This document shows positions 7,906 through 19,200 of a stretch of DNA of 64,000 bases, one piece after another. The DNA is taken from contig NZ_CP138991.1 in assembly GCF_044594925.1 (NCBI RefSeq), forward strand, positions 2,666,001 through 2,730,000, given 5' to 3'. Numbering within the stretch: the stretch's first letter is position 1; each line of letters opens with the position of its first letter. The DNA comes from Maribacter sp044594925 (lineage in GTDB: Bacteria > Bacteroidota > Bacteroidia > Flavobacteriales > Flavobacteriaceae). A program made the translations under genes and the position numbers. A model generated the notes under the pieces. It was not told the origin of the DNA. It saw nothing but the letters and a program-made list of their open reading frames with translations, and made no database searches.

Positions 7906-10900
7906 TTAAATTTTTAAGTTATGCGCTACAGGTATAAACTTCAAAAAGTCATTGTTCTTGGCCACTATAATGTAACTCTTCCCTTGAACATTGATAAGAT
8001 TTAAATCCTTTACATCCCCATCCATATAAAGTCCACTTTCATTTGAGTCTTGTACTCTAAAATCTCCTTCTCCCATACCTTTTAAGAAGGTTCCGTGACC
8101 GGCGTCCGCCCTCGGGGTTTCCACTTCGGAGGCGTAAAGGTTACCACCAAGAATGATATCTTTAATACCATCAGCATCAAAATCGTTTACCAGTATTTGA
8201 TTGGCCGGAGCTATTTGAGCTCGTATAGGTAAATCTTGACGAACAAATGTATCGCCATTATTAATGAATATAGCACTTTTAAAGGAAGAGACTTTGTAGT
8301 GAATGCCGCTTTCAAGTTTTTCTTCGTCATAAACATCTGCCAAGGTAGCCTTAGAAAAGGCATCATAATTTTCGAACTTTTTCTTTATTGATGGCATTTG
8401 TTGTGAAGAACATTCTCTTCCCCTAACAGGATATTGTTCCCCATCATTATAGTAACTTAATACAATGTCATTGGTCTTATTTCCATCAAAATCGTTTAGA
8501 AAAACATCAAAGGTTTCATTTTCCCTAGCTTTGTACTTGTAATTCTCACCAAGGTTTCCGCCGATCAAGTCCAAGTCGCCGTCTCCATCAACGTCATGAG
8601 CCTTTAAGCTAAACCACCAACCTCTGGTACTTTCGTCCAAGCCTAGCGCCTCAGTTGTTTCCTCAAACCCTTCCCCTTTCAGATTTTTGAACATTCTAAG
8701 TTTCATCCATTCTCCGGTAACGGCTAAATCTTTCCATCCGTCATTGTCATAATCCATCCATTGTGCAGACGTTACAAGACCCAAACGATTAAGGACAGGA
8801 AGCATGTTTTTGGTAGCATCTACAAATTTAGCATTCCCCTTGGTACCCACATTTTCTAAAATATAGCTCGATGCCGGATACGGATAGTTCCCTGGAATAA
8901 GCCTACCGCCCACAAAGAGGTCCTTGTCGCCATCTTTATCATAATCACAGGCATAGACCCTACTTCCGCTCGTTATAATCCTTGGGAGGGCGTTTTGGCT
9001 TTTTACTAAGTTACCAGCACCCATATTAATATACAATCTATCTTGAAGCAATGGAGAGTTTGGCCCAAACTCGTTACCGCCACTAACGATGTACAAATCA
9101 TTATCCCCATCGTTATCAGCATCAAAAATGAGAGAACCAATATCCTCGTGCATTCTGTCCTCCAATAATAGTTTAAACTTTTGCTGCTCAAAAGAACCGT
9201 CCATGTTTTGATAAAATAGTCCGCCTGGGTATTTAGAGGCAGCTCCTACATAAAAGTCATCCAATCCGTCTCCATTTAAATCACCCACTGTTAATCCAGG
9301 CCCAAACTGCGAGGTTTTATGAGGTAATAAGATTTCGTTTTTAAAATCGTCGTAAGTATTCTCCTTATGCTTATAAAGAGCTAAAGTATCCGAGTTACTT
9401 TTGAACAATTGATTGGTCGCAATCGTATTTTTAAAGGTACTTTTTGCATCGTCTATCTTAAGCACCAAGGAGTTATTGGCTTTGACTCCTGTAAGTTTTT
9501 GTTTTTTAAAATTTGGCCAGACTACGATTAGGCTATCGATGCTATCGTCTTGTCCCAGACCAAAATGGAGTTTCGGAGCTACTGATGATTGAAACCCCCT
9601 ACTTAAAGTAACTTCTTGGGTTTGATATTTTGAATTATGATACACATGGACTTTAGTTCCTAGGCCATTGTTATTCTTAACGTTTCCTTTAAAAGATAGG
9701 GTTATATGATTATTGATTTCCGAACTATGGTTTTGAAATACGGAAACCGTTTTATCTATATTGTTGGTTATCAATTCTAGATCGCCATCATTATCCAAGT
9801 CTGCATAAACGGAGCCGTTGGAAAAACCCTTGTCTTCTATACCCCATGCAGAATTTGTTTTTGAAAAGGTTAGATCACCATTATTCTTAAACATAAAATT
9901 ATCTATGGGTTCTGAAGGAATTCGTTGACTTTTAATCAATAAACTGTCTTTATGTTTCTTCTCCCCTTTTAAACTATTAAAATAATCCTTGTTGTTAATT
10001 TCCCTCCGCGTACCATTGGACACGAATAAATCTTTGAAACCGTCGTTATCAAAGTCCGCCAGTAAGGGTCCCCAGCTCCAATCTGTGGAAGAGACCCCGG
10101 CCAACCTGGAGATATCCTTAAATTTTGGAACACCGTCCAGGCTATATCCCGTATTCATTTGCAGCGCGTTCTGCATGTATTGGTATTGAAAGCCAACCCG
10201 TTCTATATTAGCAAAGAGCTCAGGATTCATACTAGCCATATTAGCTTTAGACCTACGGTTTGTAGCGGCATCCATATCCATCTGTACAATATCTAAGAAA
10301 CCATCATTATTAAAATCGGCAATATCTACGCCCATTCCGTAAAAAGAAGTGTGGGAAGTCGCATCTTTAATCTCGTCTTTAAAAGTTCCGTCTTTTTGGT
10401 TAATGTAAAGGCAGTCGGGAGTTCCAAAATCATTGGAGATATAGAGGTCTGTCCATCCGTCATCATTTAAATCGGAGGCTGTTACACTCAATGAAAGACT
10501 ATATAATTTTACTCCGGAATCTTCTGTAATCTTTGTAAATTTTCCGCCGTCGTTTCTATAAAGATTATCTGTTTCTATATCGGTAACGCGGTCCATACGC
10601 ATTTTATAATTATAACTGTTGTATTCAAAAGGTGTAATGGGATAGTTAGCTACATACACATCCAAATCACCATCATTATCAAAATCGAAGAAAGTAGCAT
10701 CCACACTATTGCCCGCATCGTTTAGTCCATAACTAGCAGCCTGTTCCTCAAAAGAATTATCTCCTTGGTTGATAAAAAGTTGGTTTTGCTTATTTCCAGA
10801 TTGTCCAGCAACCAAGCAATATATGTCCATAAAACCGTCTCCATTGACATCGGCCATGGTAGTGCCTGTATACCATCTACGATCACCTCCTACTTTAGCA

Positions 10901-11229
10901 TTTAGGGTAACATCATCGAATTCTAGATTTCCCTTATTTAGGTATAGCCTATTTTGCACCATGTTACCGGTAAAAAATAAATCTGTAAGACCATCATTAT
11001 TGATATCTCCTGCCGACACACCACCACCCATATAGATGTAAGGATAGGTGAAATAATTAATGGTATCGTTTTCTTCCAAACGGTTTTCAAAGCTCAATCC
11101 TGAGGTTTTAGATTCGAGCTTAGTGAAAATACGCTGTTCTTTAACGGCTGCCTTGCCATTTTCTTTGTCGACTTTATCGGCACAACCAAAGACAATTAGT
11201 ACAAGCACTATTCCAAAGGTTCTCCACAT
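7906..11229 (-). CDS. FG-GAP/VCBS repeat lipoprotein with ASPIC/UnbV domain (CRTAC1-like)
   Basis: A large surface lipoprotein. The frame opens at 11307, but I prefer the ATG at 11229 (1107 residues), because it gives a textbook lipoprotein signal ending VFGC; the longer start would add 26 residues before it. The mature protein is built from calcium-binding loops of the type DINNDGLTD, DVNGDGFMD, DFDNDGDLD and DLNDDGWTD, as in beta-propellers. An ASPIC/UnbV segment with LSRGFQSS and HFGLGQ is in the middle, and a second group of loops (DLNGDGLDD to DFDADGIKD) follows. It lies downstream of susC-susD in the same direction. Such proteins recur in flavobacterial SusCD operons and may bind glycan; no enzyme activity is evident. 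Confidence 0.85.
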   Translation of the reverse strand: MWRTFGIVLVLIVFGCADKVDKENGKAAVKEQRIFTKLESKTSGLSFENRLEENDTINYFTYPYIYMGGGVSAGDINNDGLTDLFFTGNMVQNRLYLNKGNLEFDDVTLNAKVGGDRRWYTGTTMADVNGDGFMDIYCLVAGQSGNKQNQLFINQGDNSFEEQAASYGLNDAGNSVDATFFDFDNDGDLDVYVANYPITPFEYNSYNYKMRMDRVTDIETDNLYRNDGGKFTKITEDSGVKLYSLSLSVTASDLNDDGWTDLYISNDFGTPDCLYINQKDGTFKDEIKDATSHTSFYGMGVDIADFNNDGFLDIVQMDMDAATNRRSKANMASMNPELFANIERVGFQYQYMQNALQMNTGYSLDGVPKFKDISRLAGVSSTDWSWGPLLADFDNDGFKDLFVSNGTRREINNKDYFNSLKGEKKHKDSLLIKSQRIPSEPIDNFMFKNNGDLTFSKTNSAWGIEDKGFSNGSVYADLDNDGDLELITNNIDKTVSVFQNHSSEINNHITLSFKGNVKNNNGLGTKVHVYHNSKYQTQEVTLSRGFQSSVAPKLHFGLGQDDSIDSLIVVWPNFKKQKLTGVKANNSLVLKIDDAKSTFKNTIATNQLFKSNSDTLALYKHKENTYDDFKNEILLPHKTSQFGPGLTVGDLNGDGLDDFYVGAASKYPGGLFYQNMDGSFEQQKFKLLLEDRMHEDIGSLIFDADNDGDNDLYIVSGGNEFGPNSPLLQDRLYINMGAGNLVKSQNALPRIITSGSRVYACDYDKDGDKDLFVGGRLIPGNYPYPASSYILENVGTKGNAKFVDATKNMLPVLNRLGLVTSAQWMDYDNDGWKDLAVTGEWMKLRMFKNLKGEGFEETTEALGLDESTRGWWFSLKAHDVDGDGDLDLIGGNLGENYKYKARENETFDVFLNDFDGNKTNDIVLSYYNDGEQYPVRGRECSSQQMPSIKKKFENYDAFSKATLADVYDEEKLESGIHYKVSSFKSAIFINNGDTFVRQDLPIRAQIAPANQILVNDFDADGIKDIILGGNLYASEVETPRADAGHGTFLKGMGEGDFRVQDSNESGLYMDGDVKDLNLINVQGKSYIIVAKNNDFLKFIPVAHNLKI

Positions 11230-11431
11230 ACTTTTAATTTTACTCAACAATCGTGATTTGAATACTCCGACAATGACGTCGAAACGATTATAAATTTTAC
11301 CTTTCATGCCGCAAAAGATTTAGTCATTTGGTTAGCTACTCCCGTTCCAATCCTAAAACTAATAAAAAGATAAATGGGCGAAAATTAAAATTTCCGCCCA
11401 TTATCACACCTAACTTGACTAACTCAATTTT

Positions 11432-12976
11432 TTAATACCCTGGATTTTGATCACCCTCGCCTATGGCCGTGTTACTGTCCAGTTCATTTTGCGGTATAGG
11501 CATTACCCTATGCACATTGGGGTCATAATTCCGTATCAATCGCAATGATCCGTCCGCATTATTAAAGTTTGCATCCGGGAAGATAGAAAGCTCTTGGTCA
11601 TCCAAATTCCAACGCACCAGATCATCAAAACGTTGTTGTTCACCACTGAGTTCAACAAATCGCTCATGTACAATGGCATTGAATATTTGTTCCGAAGTGT
11701 TTACCGGAAAACCTCTAGCATCCATGGTAGCAGTTCCATATCGTGGCATTTCTGCACGGTCTCTTATTTGATTTAGAAAATCTATTGCGCCTTGGTTGTT
11801 ATTAAGATTCAGCTCAACTTCCGCTTGCATTAGAATTACGTCGGCATAACGCATGATACGAACATTTACACCACTATTCTCAGATACATCTTGCTCGTCA
11901 TAAAGCTGACTGAATTTGTACCATACAGGACCTCCAACACATCCAGGGCAAGGAAATTGAAAAGCTTCACCAGGGCCATAGGAATTATCACCATCAATAA
12001 GTATCGCTTGTTCCAATCTTGGATCGTCATCTTCGAATTCAGCGATTACTTTAGCCGAAGGTCTAGCATTGGCCCAACCAGTATAATCCTGAGAATGAAA
12101 AGTAACTTCCGAAGTTCCGATACCAGTCTGAGACCAACGCTCTGCCTCCGTACCAACCTCTCCATTATAACCGATCTCGAACATGGATTCGTCATTATGT
12201 TCACCTGTTTCACTAAAGTTATCTCTATAATTTTCTATAGGAAGTAAACTGTGATTATCCACGTTGCTAAAAGCCTGCTTGGCCTCTGTATACATTTGTC
12301 TGTGTAGGTACACCTTTCCTAATAAAGCATATGCAGCTTCCTTAGTCACCCTTCCTACTTCCGTGGTTCCTTTTGGTAGGGTAAGCTGTGTAGATAAGAT
12401 TAAATCGGCTATCATTTGCTCATAAACTTCAGCTTCAGTAGCTCTTGCCGTATCTTCAGTTGCTGTTTCTACAGTTAGTTTTAAAGGAACTCCCCCAAAA
12501 CGTTTGACCAAATGATAATAATATAATGCTCTTAAATAATACGCCTGACCAAGTGCATTATCTACATCACCCTGCGTATAATTCGCTGATGTCGAGTTAT
12601 TTCTCATTCGTTCTTCGTTACTAATAACAAAGTTACAAGCTCCTACACCATTAAAGCAGGAAGTCCAATAAAGTGCAATATTATCAAGTGTAGCATTAAA
12701 TTCAAATCTATTATACGGTGCAAAGTTTGGATCACCACTAGACACAACTTCATCTGACATGGCATCTGGAAATACATAACCTACACGTTGATACAGGATT
12801 TGAAATTGGTTATAACTTGCATTAACGGCCGCCTCAACCTGACTTAGACTTTCGAAGAAAATTTCCGGGTTCAAAGCGTTCGTATTCTCTACTGGAACAT
12901 CATCATCACACGATGTCTGGAATAATGCAAAGAGAAGCACTAAACCATTCATAAAATAATTCTTGATACTTTTCAT
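11432..12976 (-). CDS. susD: SusD/RagB-family glycan-binding lipoprotein
   Basis: The outer-membrane lipoprotein partner of SusC, forming the lid of the TonB-dependent glycan importer. Its 514 residues are typical. The signal ends at lipobox QTSC (C23), followed by an acidic DDDVP stretch that may act as a surface export signal. The N-terminal SusD-like region has LSQVEAAVNASYNQFQ. The TPR-type half includes QAYYLRALYYYHLVKRFGGV and ALLGKVYLHRQMY. The C-terminal RagB region has MRYADVILMQAEVELNLN, FLNQIRDRA and ERFVELSGEQQRFDDLVRW. It begins 20 nt after susC and is surely co-transcribed. The symbol marks the family role, not starch specificity. Confidence 0.95.
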   Translation of the reverse strand: MKSIKNYFMNGLVLLFALFQTSCDDDVPVENTNALNPEIFFESLSQVEAAVNASYNQFQILYQRVGYVFPDAMSDEVVSSGDPNFAPYNRFEFNATLDNIALYWTSCFNGVGACNFVISNEERMRNNSTSANYTQGDVDNALGQAYYLRALYYYHLVKRFGGVPLKLTVETATEDTARATEAEVYEQMIADLILSTQLTLPKGTTEVGRVTKEAAYALLGKVYLHRQMYTEAKQAFSNVDNHSLLPIENYRDNFSETGEHNDESMFEIGYNGEVGTEAERWSQTGIGTSEVTFHSQDYTGWANARPSAKVIAEFEDDDPRLEQAILIDGDNSYGPGEAFQFPCPGCVGGPVWYKFSQLYDEQDVSENSGVNVRIMRYADVILMQAEVELNLNNNQGAIDFLNQIRDRAEMPRYGTATMDARGFPVNTSEQIFNAIVHERFVELSGEQQRFDDLVRWNLDDQELSIFPDANFNNADGSLRLIRNYDPNVHRVMPIPQNELDSNTAIGEGDQNPGY

Positions 12977-12996
12977 CTTTCTAACAATTTATTTAT

Positions 12997-15900
12997 TTAA
13001 AATTCCACTTGGATTCCACTTAAGACCGTAATAGGTCTAGGCTGTGCACTTCTATCAATTCCTAAACCATCCACCAAGCCGGCGGCATTATAAAACGGCG
13101 CTATCTCCGGGTCTAGTCCAGAATAATTGGTAAAAGTTGCTAAATTCTGCCCTTGTACATAGAAGCGTAATTTCTTAATGATACCATTACCGGACTTGTT
13201 AACCATAGTTGTTGGAAATGTATAACCAACAGTTACGTTTCTTAATCTAAGGTAAGAGGCATCCTCAATATACCTACTAGATATTTCATTGTTAATGTTT
13301 GAACCGAATCTGAAACGTGGTATATCCGTAATATCACCAGGATTTTGCCATCTACGCAATACCTGCGTACCATAGTTTAATCCATTATCCAAACCTTCGA
13401 GGTAAAATATATTACTATTCAACGCATCCACACCTTGCACACCATTGAAAAGCACATCAAAATCCCAGCCTCTGTATTCTGCCCTAAGGTTAACGGCATA
13501 GGTAAAATCTGGATTAGGATTACCGATTACATCCCTATCATCCAAAGTAATAAGACCGTCTCCATTAAGGTCTAGGAAACGAACATCACCTGGCTGCACC
13601 GGTACGGCGGCAGTAGAATTATTTGGTAATTCGCTATCTATTTGTGCTTGTGTTGAGAAAACACCGTCCGCAACCAATCCAAAAAAGTGAAATGGCGCTT
13701 CATTAACAGCCAACCTATTTAAGGCCGATGCAAAAGGTGGGTTGAGACGTGCACGCTCAATAGGTTCTCCCGTGCCACTTAAGCTCTCTACGACATTATC
13801 CGCTTTAGTAAGATTAGCCCAAAAATTCCATTTGAACTCTCCCTTATAATCATTATAACCCAATGTTACTTCGTAGCCCTCAACATCTACAATACCAACA
13901 TTTCTGATTACAGTGGAACCTGTTTGAGAGTTTCCAGGAATACCTGCAGAAGATGGTAATTCTACTGGAATTAATAAATCTTCACTTCTGTTCTTAAAGT
14001 AATCTACACTGAATTGTATTTGATCGTAAAGGAATGCCGAACTAAAGCCATAGTTCTGTTTAATTTGTGTTTCCCATCTTAAATCCGGGTTTGCAGCATT
14101 ATTTGGACTTATACCCGTTGAAGTCTCATTATTTATTGAAGATGGAAGGTTTAGACCTAAAGTGGGCAAAAACTGATTGACAGCATTACCAGTTCGGTTA
14201 TTTCCGGTTTCACCATAACTGGCCCTTAACTTTAAACTATTCATGGCATCTACTTTAAACCAAGGTTCGTTAGAAACATCCCACCCAAATGATCCGGAAA
14301 AGAACCATTGTGATGCGTTTTCGGGAGAAAACCTAGAAGATGTATCGCGTCTTCCCGAAGCGCTAATAGAATACCTATTATCAAACTCGTAACCTCCTAA
14401 GAAGAGAATAGAATTCAAATTCTCAGGGATAGAGAATGATGTGGCTCTCGCATTAGGCGAGAAAACTTCTGGGATTTCTGATGAAACCTCATTATTATCC
14501 GAAATAGAAGCAGACTCAAAGCGTATCTGTGTCTGTTCTAATACTGCAGATGCATTAACGGAGTGTTTCCCATAGTCTCTATCAAAATTCAAAGTATTCG
14601 TAAAAATAGTCTGTGAAGTAGTTTGTCTTGTTTTACCAATAAAATTTATTGGATTCGCAAAACTACCGTCCTCTGCAAAAGCCCTTCTTTCGTTATCTTG
14701 CAATAACAAACTAGCATTAAGACCAAACTGCGATCTAAACGTTAGGCCATTTGCAATTTTAAATTTACCATACAAACTGCCTATGGCAGATGAAAATCTA
14801 GTTAAGTTATCTTGTGAGTTCTGTATCCTAATTTGGTTTCTAGAATCATTGAGGTCTAAAGAATTAGTCCCTCCAAAAAGACCGGTTTCGGTTCTTACCG
14901 GAATATAAGGTGCTTGTCCCAAAATGTTCTGAAAAGGATCTCTACCACCATCACGCTCTGGTAAAGTTGTTTCATTTTGGCTCAAAGAAAGTGTTTGGCC
15001 TATTTCTAACCATTCACTGATATTAGCATCGGTATTAATATTAATGGTAGTCCTTGTAAAACCAGTATCGATAAAAACACCATCTTGATCCAATCTTGAT
15101 ACACCGACATTAAAGCGAGCCTTTTCACTACCGCCGTTTACGTTTGCACTAATGTTCAAAATAGGTGCTTGTCTAAAATAGGCATCCTGCCAATTGGTAT
15201 CAATTCCGTCACCATCAAAATTAGGATTCAAATTTACCCTTCCAATAGGAAAGTCCGGACCACCGTTCTCACCTGTCAAGGCATTTACTTCTCTCGTAAA
15301 TTGAATATATTGTTCCGTATTCAACACATCATAACGACGGTTGAATTCTTGGATACCTGAGGACATATTAAAAGAAAATGAAGCATTACCAACTTTACCT
15401 TTTTTGGTACTTATTAAAATAACACCGTTAGTTCCTCTGGAACCGTAAACAGCAAGAGAAGCAGCATCTTTTAAAACGTCTATTTTCTCTACACTGGCCA
15501 AATCAAGACTATTAATACTATTCGTGAATACACCATCAACTACATAAAGTGGCGTACCGTCACCAAAGGTATTTACCCCTCGTATTTGCACCAAGGTCTG
15601 TGATCCAGGGGAGCCACCGTTTGTAATGGTAACACCTGCAGCTCGACCTTGTAGAGCTTGTCCAATGTCTGTTGTTGGAAACTCGCTTAATGCTTCTGCC
15701 TTAACTACCGAGACAGGTGTGTTTCGTTGCGTTCCATAATTGACGATGACCACCTCATCAAGACTTACCAAATCTTCAATTAACAGGGCGTCAATCCGTG
15801 CTTGCCCCGTATACGTAATTTCTTTTGGCTTAAACCCGATATAGGAGAATACCAAAACATCTCCATTAGCTAATTTATCAATCGTATAATTTCCTTCAAA

Positions 15901-16053
15901 ATCGGTGACTACACCAATCTTGGTTCCCTTTACGATAACATTTGCACCAGGCAAGGGCCCATCACTTGCAGTTACGGCCCCAGTAACAACCTGACCTATT
16001 GCCTGACTCATCGTGATAAGTAACAGGGCAAAAAATAAGTTCTTTAGCTTCAT
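12997..16053 (-). CDS. susC: SusC/RagA-family TonB-linked outer-membrane transporter
   Basis: An outer-membrane TonB-dependent receptor that imports oligosaccharides released at the surface (1018 residues, full length). A signal peptide ends near SQAIGQ. A carboxypeptidase-regulatory-like domain (about 22-100) has GPLPGANVIVKGT and GVVTDFEGNY. The TonB box/plug region includes LDEVVIVNYGTQ, ALQGRAAGV and IRGVNTFGDGTPLYVVDGV, and a long beta-barrel ends in the outer-membrane residue pattern GIQVEF. It is the first gene of the susC-susD-FG-GAP operon and lies just downstream of the HTCS gene on the same strand, after a 243-bp gap likely holding its promoter. Confidence 0.95.
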   Translation of the reverse strand: MKLKNLFFALLLITMSQAIGQVVTGAVTASDGPLPGANVIVKGTKIGVVTDFEGNYTIDKLANGDVLVFSYIGFKPKEITYTGQARIDALLIEDLVSLDEVVIVNYGTQRNTPVSVVKAEALSEFPTTDIGQALQGRAAGVTITNGGSPGSQTLVQIRGVNTFGDGTPLYVVDGVFTNSINSLDLASVEKIDVLKDAASLAVYGSRGTNGVILISTKKGKVGNASFSFNMSSGIQEFNRRYDVLNTEQYIQFTREVNALTGENGGPDFPIGRVNLNPNFDGDGIDTNWQDAYFRQAPILNISANVNGGSEKARFNVGVSRLDQDGVFIDTGFTRTTININTDANISEWLEIGQTLSLSQNETTLPERDGGRDPFQNILGQAPYIPVRTETGLFGGTNSLDLNDSRNQIRIQNSQDNLTRFSSAIGSLYGKFKIANGLTFRSQFGLNASLLLQDNERRAFAEDGSFANPINFIGKTRQTTSQTIFTNTLNFDRDYGKHSVNASAVLEQTQIRFESASISDNNEVSSEIPEVFSPNARATSFSIPENLNSILFLGGYEFDNRYSISASGRRDTSSRFSPENASQWFFSGSFGWDVSNEPWFKVDAMNSLKLRASYGETGNNRTGNAVNQFLPTLGLNLPSSINNETSTGISPNNAANPDLRWETQIKQNYGFSSAFLYDQIQFSVDYFKNRSEDLLIPVELPSSAGIPGNSQTGSTVIRNVGIVDVEGYEVTLGYNDYKGEFKWNFWANLTKADNVVESLSGTGEPIERARLNPPFASALNRLAVNEAPFHFFGLVADGVFSTQAQIDSELPNNSTAAVPVQPGDVRFLDLNGDGLITLDDRDVIGNPNPDFTYAVNLRAEYRGWDFDVLFNGVQGVDALNSNIFYLEGLDNGLNYGTQVLRRWQNPGDITDIPRFRFGSNINNEISSRYIEDASYLRLRNVTVGYTFPTTMVNKSGNGIIKKLRFYVQGQNLATFTNYSGLDPEIAPFYNAAGLVDGLGIDRSAQPRPITVLSGIQVEF

Positions 16054-16140
16054 TTGTTTGATTAGTTAAGTTTTAATAGAAAGTCAAATCATCATCCAAA
16101 TTATCGTGTATTTCCCGTAGTGGACAGATTTGTCAAGTGC

Positions 16141-16205
16141 AAGTTAATTTTAACAGGAAGTTAACGGGAACTTATTTGATGCAATAAATATTTCATATGT
16201 TGCAT
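16141..16205. promoter_or_regulatory. Repeats in the HTCS-susC gap, possible regulator sites
   Basis: The 243-bp gap (16054-16296) carries AAGTTAA twice, 17 bp apart (16141 and 16158), and an inverted repeat ATGCAA (16179-16184) with TTGCAT (16200-16205). HTCS regulators bind upstream of susC in characterised loci; these repeats are only positional candidates. Confidence 0.25.
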
Positions 16206-16296
16206 TTATTACAACCCTTCTAAATAATTGGGCTCAGAGAGCTTTTAACAACATCTCCCTACACTATTCTGTGCAATGGGAACTAGTTGAAATATA

Positions 16297-19200
16297 TTAT
16301 TTGCGACCCTTTGGAAGCTCGCCGAATTGCTTTTTATAGCATACCGTGAAGTAAGATGCCGATAAAAACCCCACCTTATGAGCTACTTCACTAACATTTA
16401 AATTTTTATCGTTTTGGAAAAGTGTTCTAGATTTTTCTAGACGAACCCTTCTAATGAATTCTATAGGAGAGAGTCCTGTCAACGATTTAATTTTTCGGTA
16501 AACTTGGCTTCTACTTAAGCATAGGTGAGAAGATAATTTCTCTACGTTCAAAGACGTATTCTCTATATTTTTTTGAATGTAATCCACCACGTTTTGAATA
16601 AACTGATCATTAAAATCCGTTTCTTTTGTATTGATTTCTGGAAGACCCGTTGTAGCGGACTGGTGAAAAAGGCGATTATTTTTCAATAGCAGTTGCTCCA
16701 ACACCACTTTGAGTTCCTTGGTATTAAAAGGCTTAACAAGATACGCTTCTGCACCAGCTTCACGTCCTTTAATTCTATCCTCTGCAAGGTCTTTTGCAGT
16801 GAGGATTACAATAGGAATATGATTTAGGGTAGGATCCTTTTTAATTTTTTCGCTGAATACAATACCGTCCATAAGCGGCATAATTACATCAGTAATTATA
16901 ATATCCGGACGATGCTCCATAGTTCTTAACCATGCTTCTTGACCATCGGAAGCTAAAATTATTTCATAATCTTGCTCTAATATGGAAACAAGGTAATCCT
17001 GTAGATCTACGTTATCCTCGGCGATAAGTAACTTCTTTTTTACTTCTTTCTTTGAGAGAATATCTTCAATGGCATACACTTCAGGTTTTGATTTCAACAC
17101 CCCCTTGGTGGTAATTTCTTGTAGCGGCTCATCAGATTCCAACAATTGAGAATCTTGAAAAAACGTTTTTCCATAAGGAAGAACAATTTTAAAAATAGAA
17201 CCTTTCCCCAATTCACTTTCTACCTCTACAGTGCCCTTATGAAGTTCAACAAAACTCTTTACCATTTCTAAACCTATACCTGTACTACCGTAGTAAGATT
17301 TATTCAATTCACTAACCTGATAAAACCTTTTAAAAATTTTCTTATAGTCTTTTTGGTCAATTCCAGGACCATTATCTTTTATACGAATCTCAACAACCGG
17401 AATTTGTTTTTCTGCACTTATTAAGGGCAATATCTTTTTATCGATTTCGCCTATGCGCACTTGAATTTTACCTTCATTTGGTGTAACCTTAAATGCATTG
17501 GACAAAAGATTAAATAATACCTTTTCTAAAATCCCTTTATCTGCCCAAATATTTAAATTCTTCTTTGTATACTTAAGATCTAGACGTATTGCCCTTCTTT
17601 TAGATTCTTCATTGAAAAAGCTGAGTATGTTTTTCGTATTCTCCACAAGATTAAACTCATCTACCTGAAGCCTGAACTTATTGGACTGCAATTTCCTGAA
17701 ATCCATTAATTCATTGATCAATCTTGAAAGTCGCTCTGCATTTTTATTGATGATATGATATTTTTGAGTAGTGGCTTTTGAAATAGTAGTTTCCTTAGAG
17801 TCTATTAGCTCTTGTATTGGATTTATAATTAAGGTCAAAGGAGTTCTGAATTCGTGAGAGATATTGGTGAAAAATTGTAGTTTCTGTTTTTGAAGTTCTA
17901 CTTTTTGCTTTCTTCCTTCACGTTCCAACCTAAAGGTATTTATCTCATTGATTCGTTTTTTATATAAATACATTCCTGAGAACACAACAAGCGAAAAAAG
18001 AAGTAAATAAAGCAGGTAAGCCCACACCGTTTTCCACCACGGCGGCAATACCTGGATTTGTAGTATTACCGAGGCCTCGTTCCATTTATTATCGTTATTA
18101 GAAGCTTTGAGCTTAAAGGTGTATTCACCAGAAGCAAGATTGGTATAGGTAGCACTTGTTTTAGAATCCACATAATTCCAAGTCTCCTCAAAGCCTTCTA
18201 AATAATAAGCGTATTGATTTTTCTCAGGTCTAGTATACGCTATAGCGGCATAGTCAATAGTTAATATGTTTTGATTATGCCTAAGGGTAATACTGTTGGA
18301 TTCTGGCGTCCAGTGTAAAGCATTAATGCTATCTTTTTTATCAATTTTTCTATTAAAAAGTTTAACATCCTTTAGGTAAGGTTTTGCCAAATGGGGATTA
18401 TAAGCAATATCTTGTGGCGCTATATAATTTATACCTTTTTTAGTCCCTAAATAGAGGGTGTTATTGTTATCCATTATAAAGGCTCGATCAATCAAATAGT
18501 TCTCAAGCAGGCCGTCGTGAGTAGTAAACTTTTCCACCTTACCTGTAGTACGGTTAACTCTCAAAATTCCCTGTTTACTGCTAAGCCAGAGTTCGTTCTT
18601 TATAGGTTCATATATAGCATTAACGTAGGTTAAATCATAGTTATCCAGGGCTAACCGTTCAAAATTCTGTCTGTCTTTATTGTAGGAATATAATCCCCCA
18701 CCGTTAGTACCGCACCAAACCGTTCCATCTTGGGTTTCATAAATATCCAATATTCGATTAGAACTTGGATGACCTCCGAATTTCGAAGAAATCGCATTGC
18801 CATGGGCAATGACCTTAAAATCATTTTCATTGCTCATTTCTATGTGGTACAATCCAGAGGAAGTACCTATCCAAATATTGCCGTTACTATCATGATGTAT
18901 AACTCGTACATCTCTTTCCGCAATTCCCGAATTCTTATAGGACTCGCTGGAAGGTGCTTTAATTTGATTGGTTTTTGGATCTAAATAAAAAACACCTTTT
19001 AAGAATGAACCTATCCACACTCTTCCGAAGGCATCTTCCGTGAAACAGTGTATCTTATTAGTCGTAAGCGCACCAGAGGTATTCTCACTAGTAAAATTTA
19101 TAAATGTTTTACCTCCCTTTTTCAAAAGATATATTCCTTCTCCCCACGTTGCTAGCCAAATATTACCTTTACTATCAGCAAATACATCCTCTAAGTAAAT

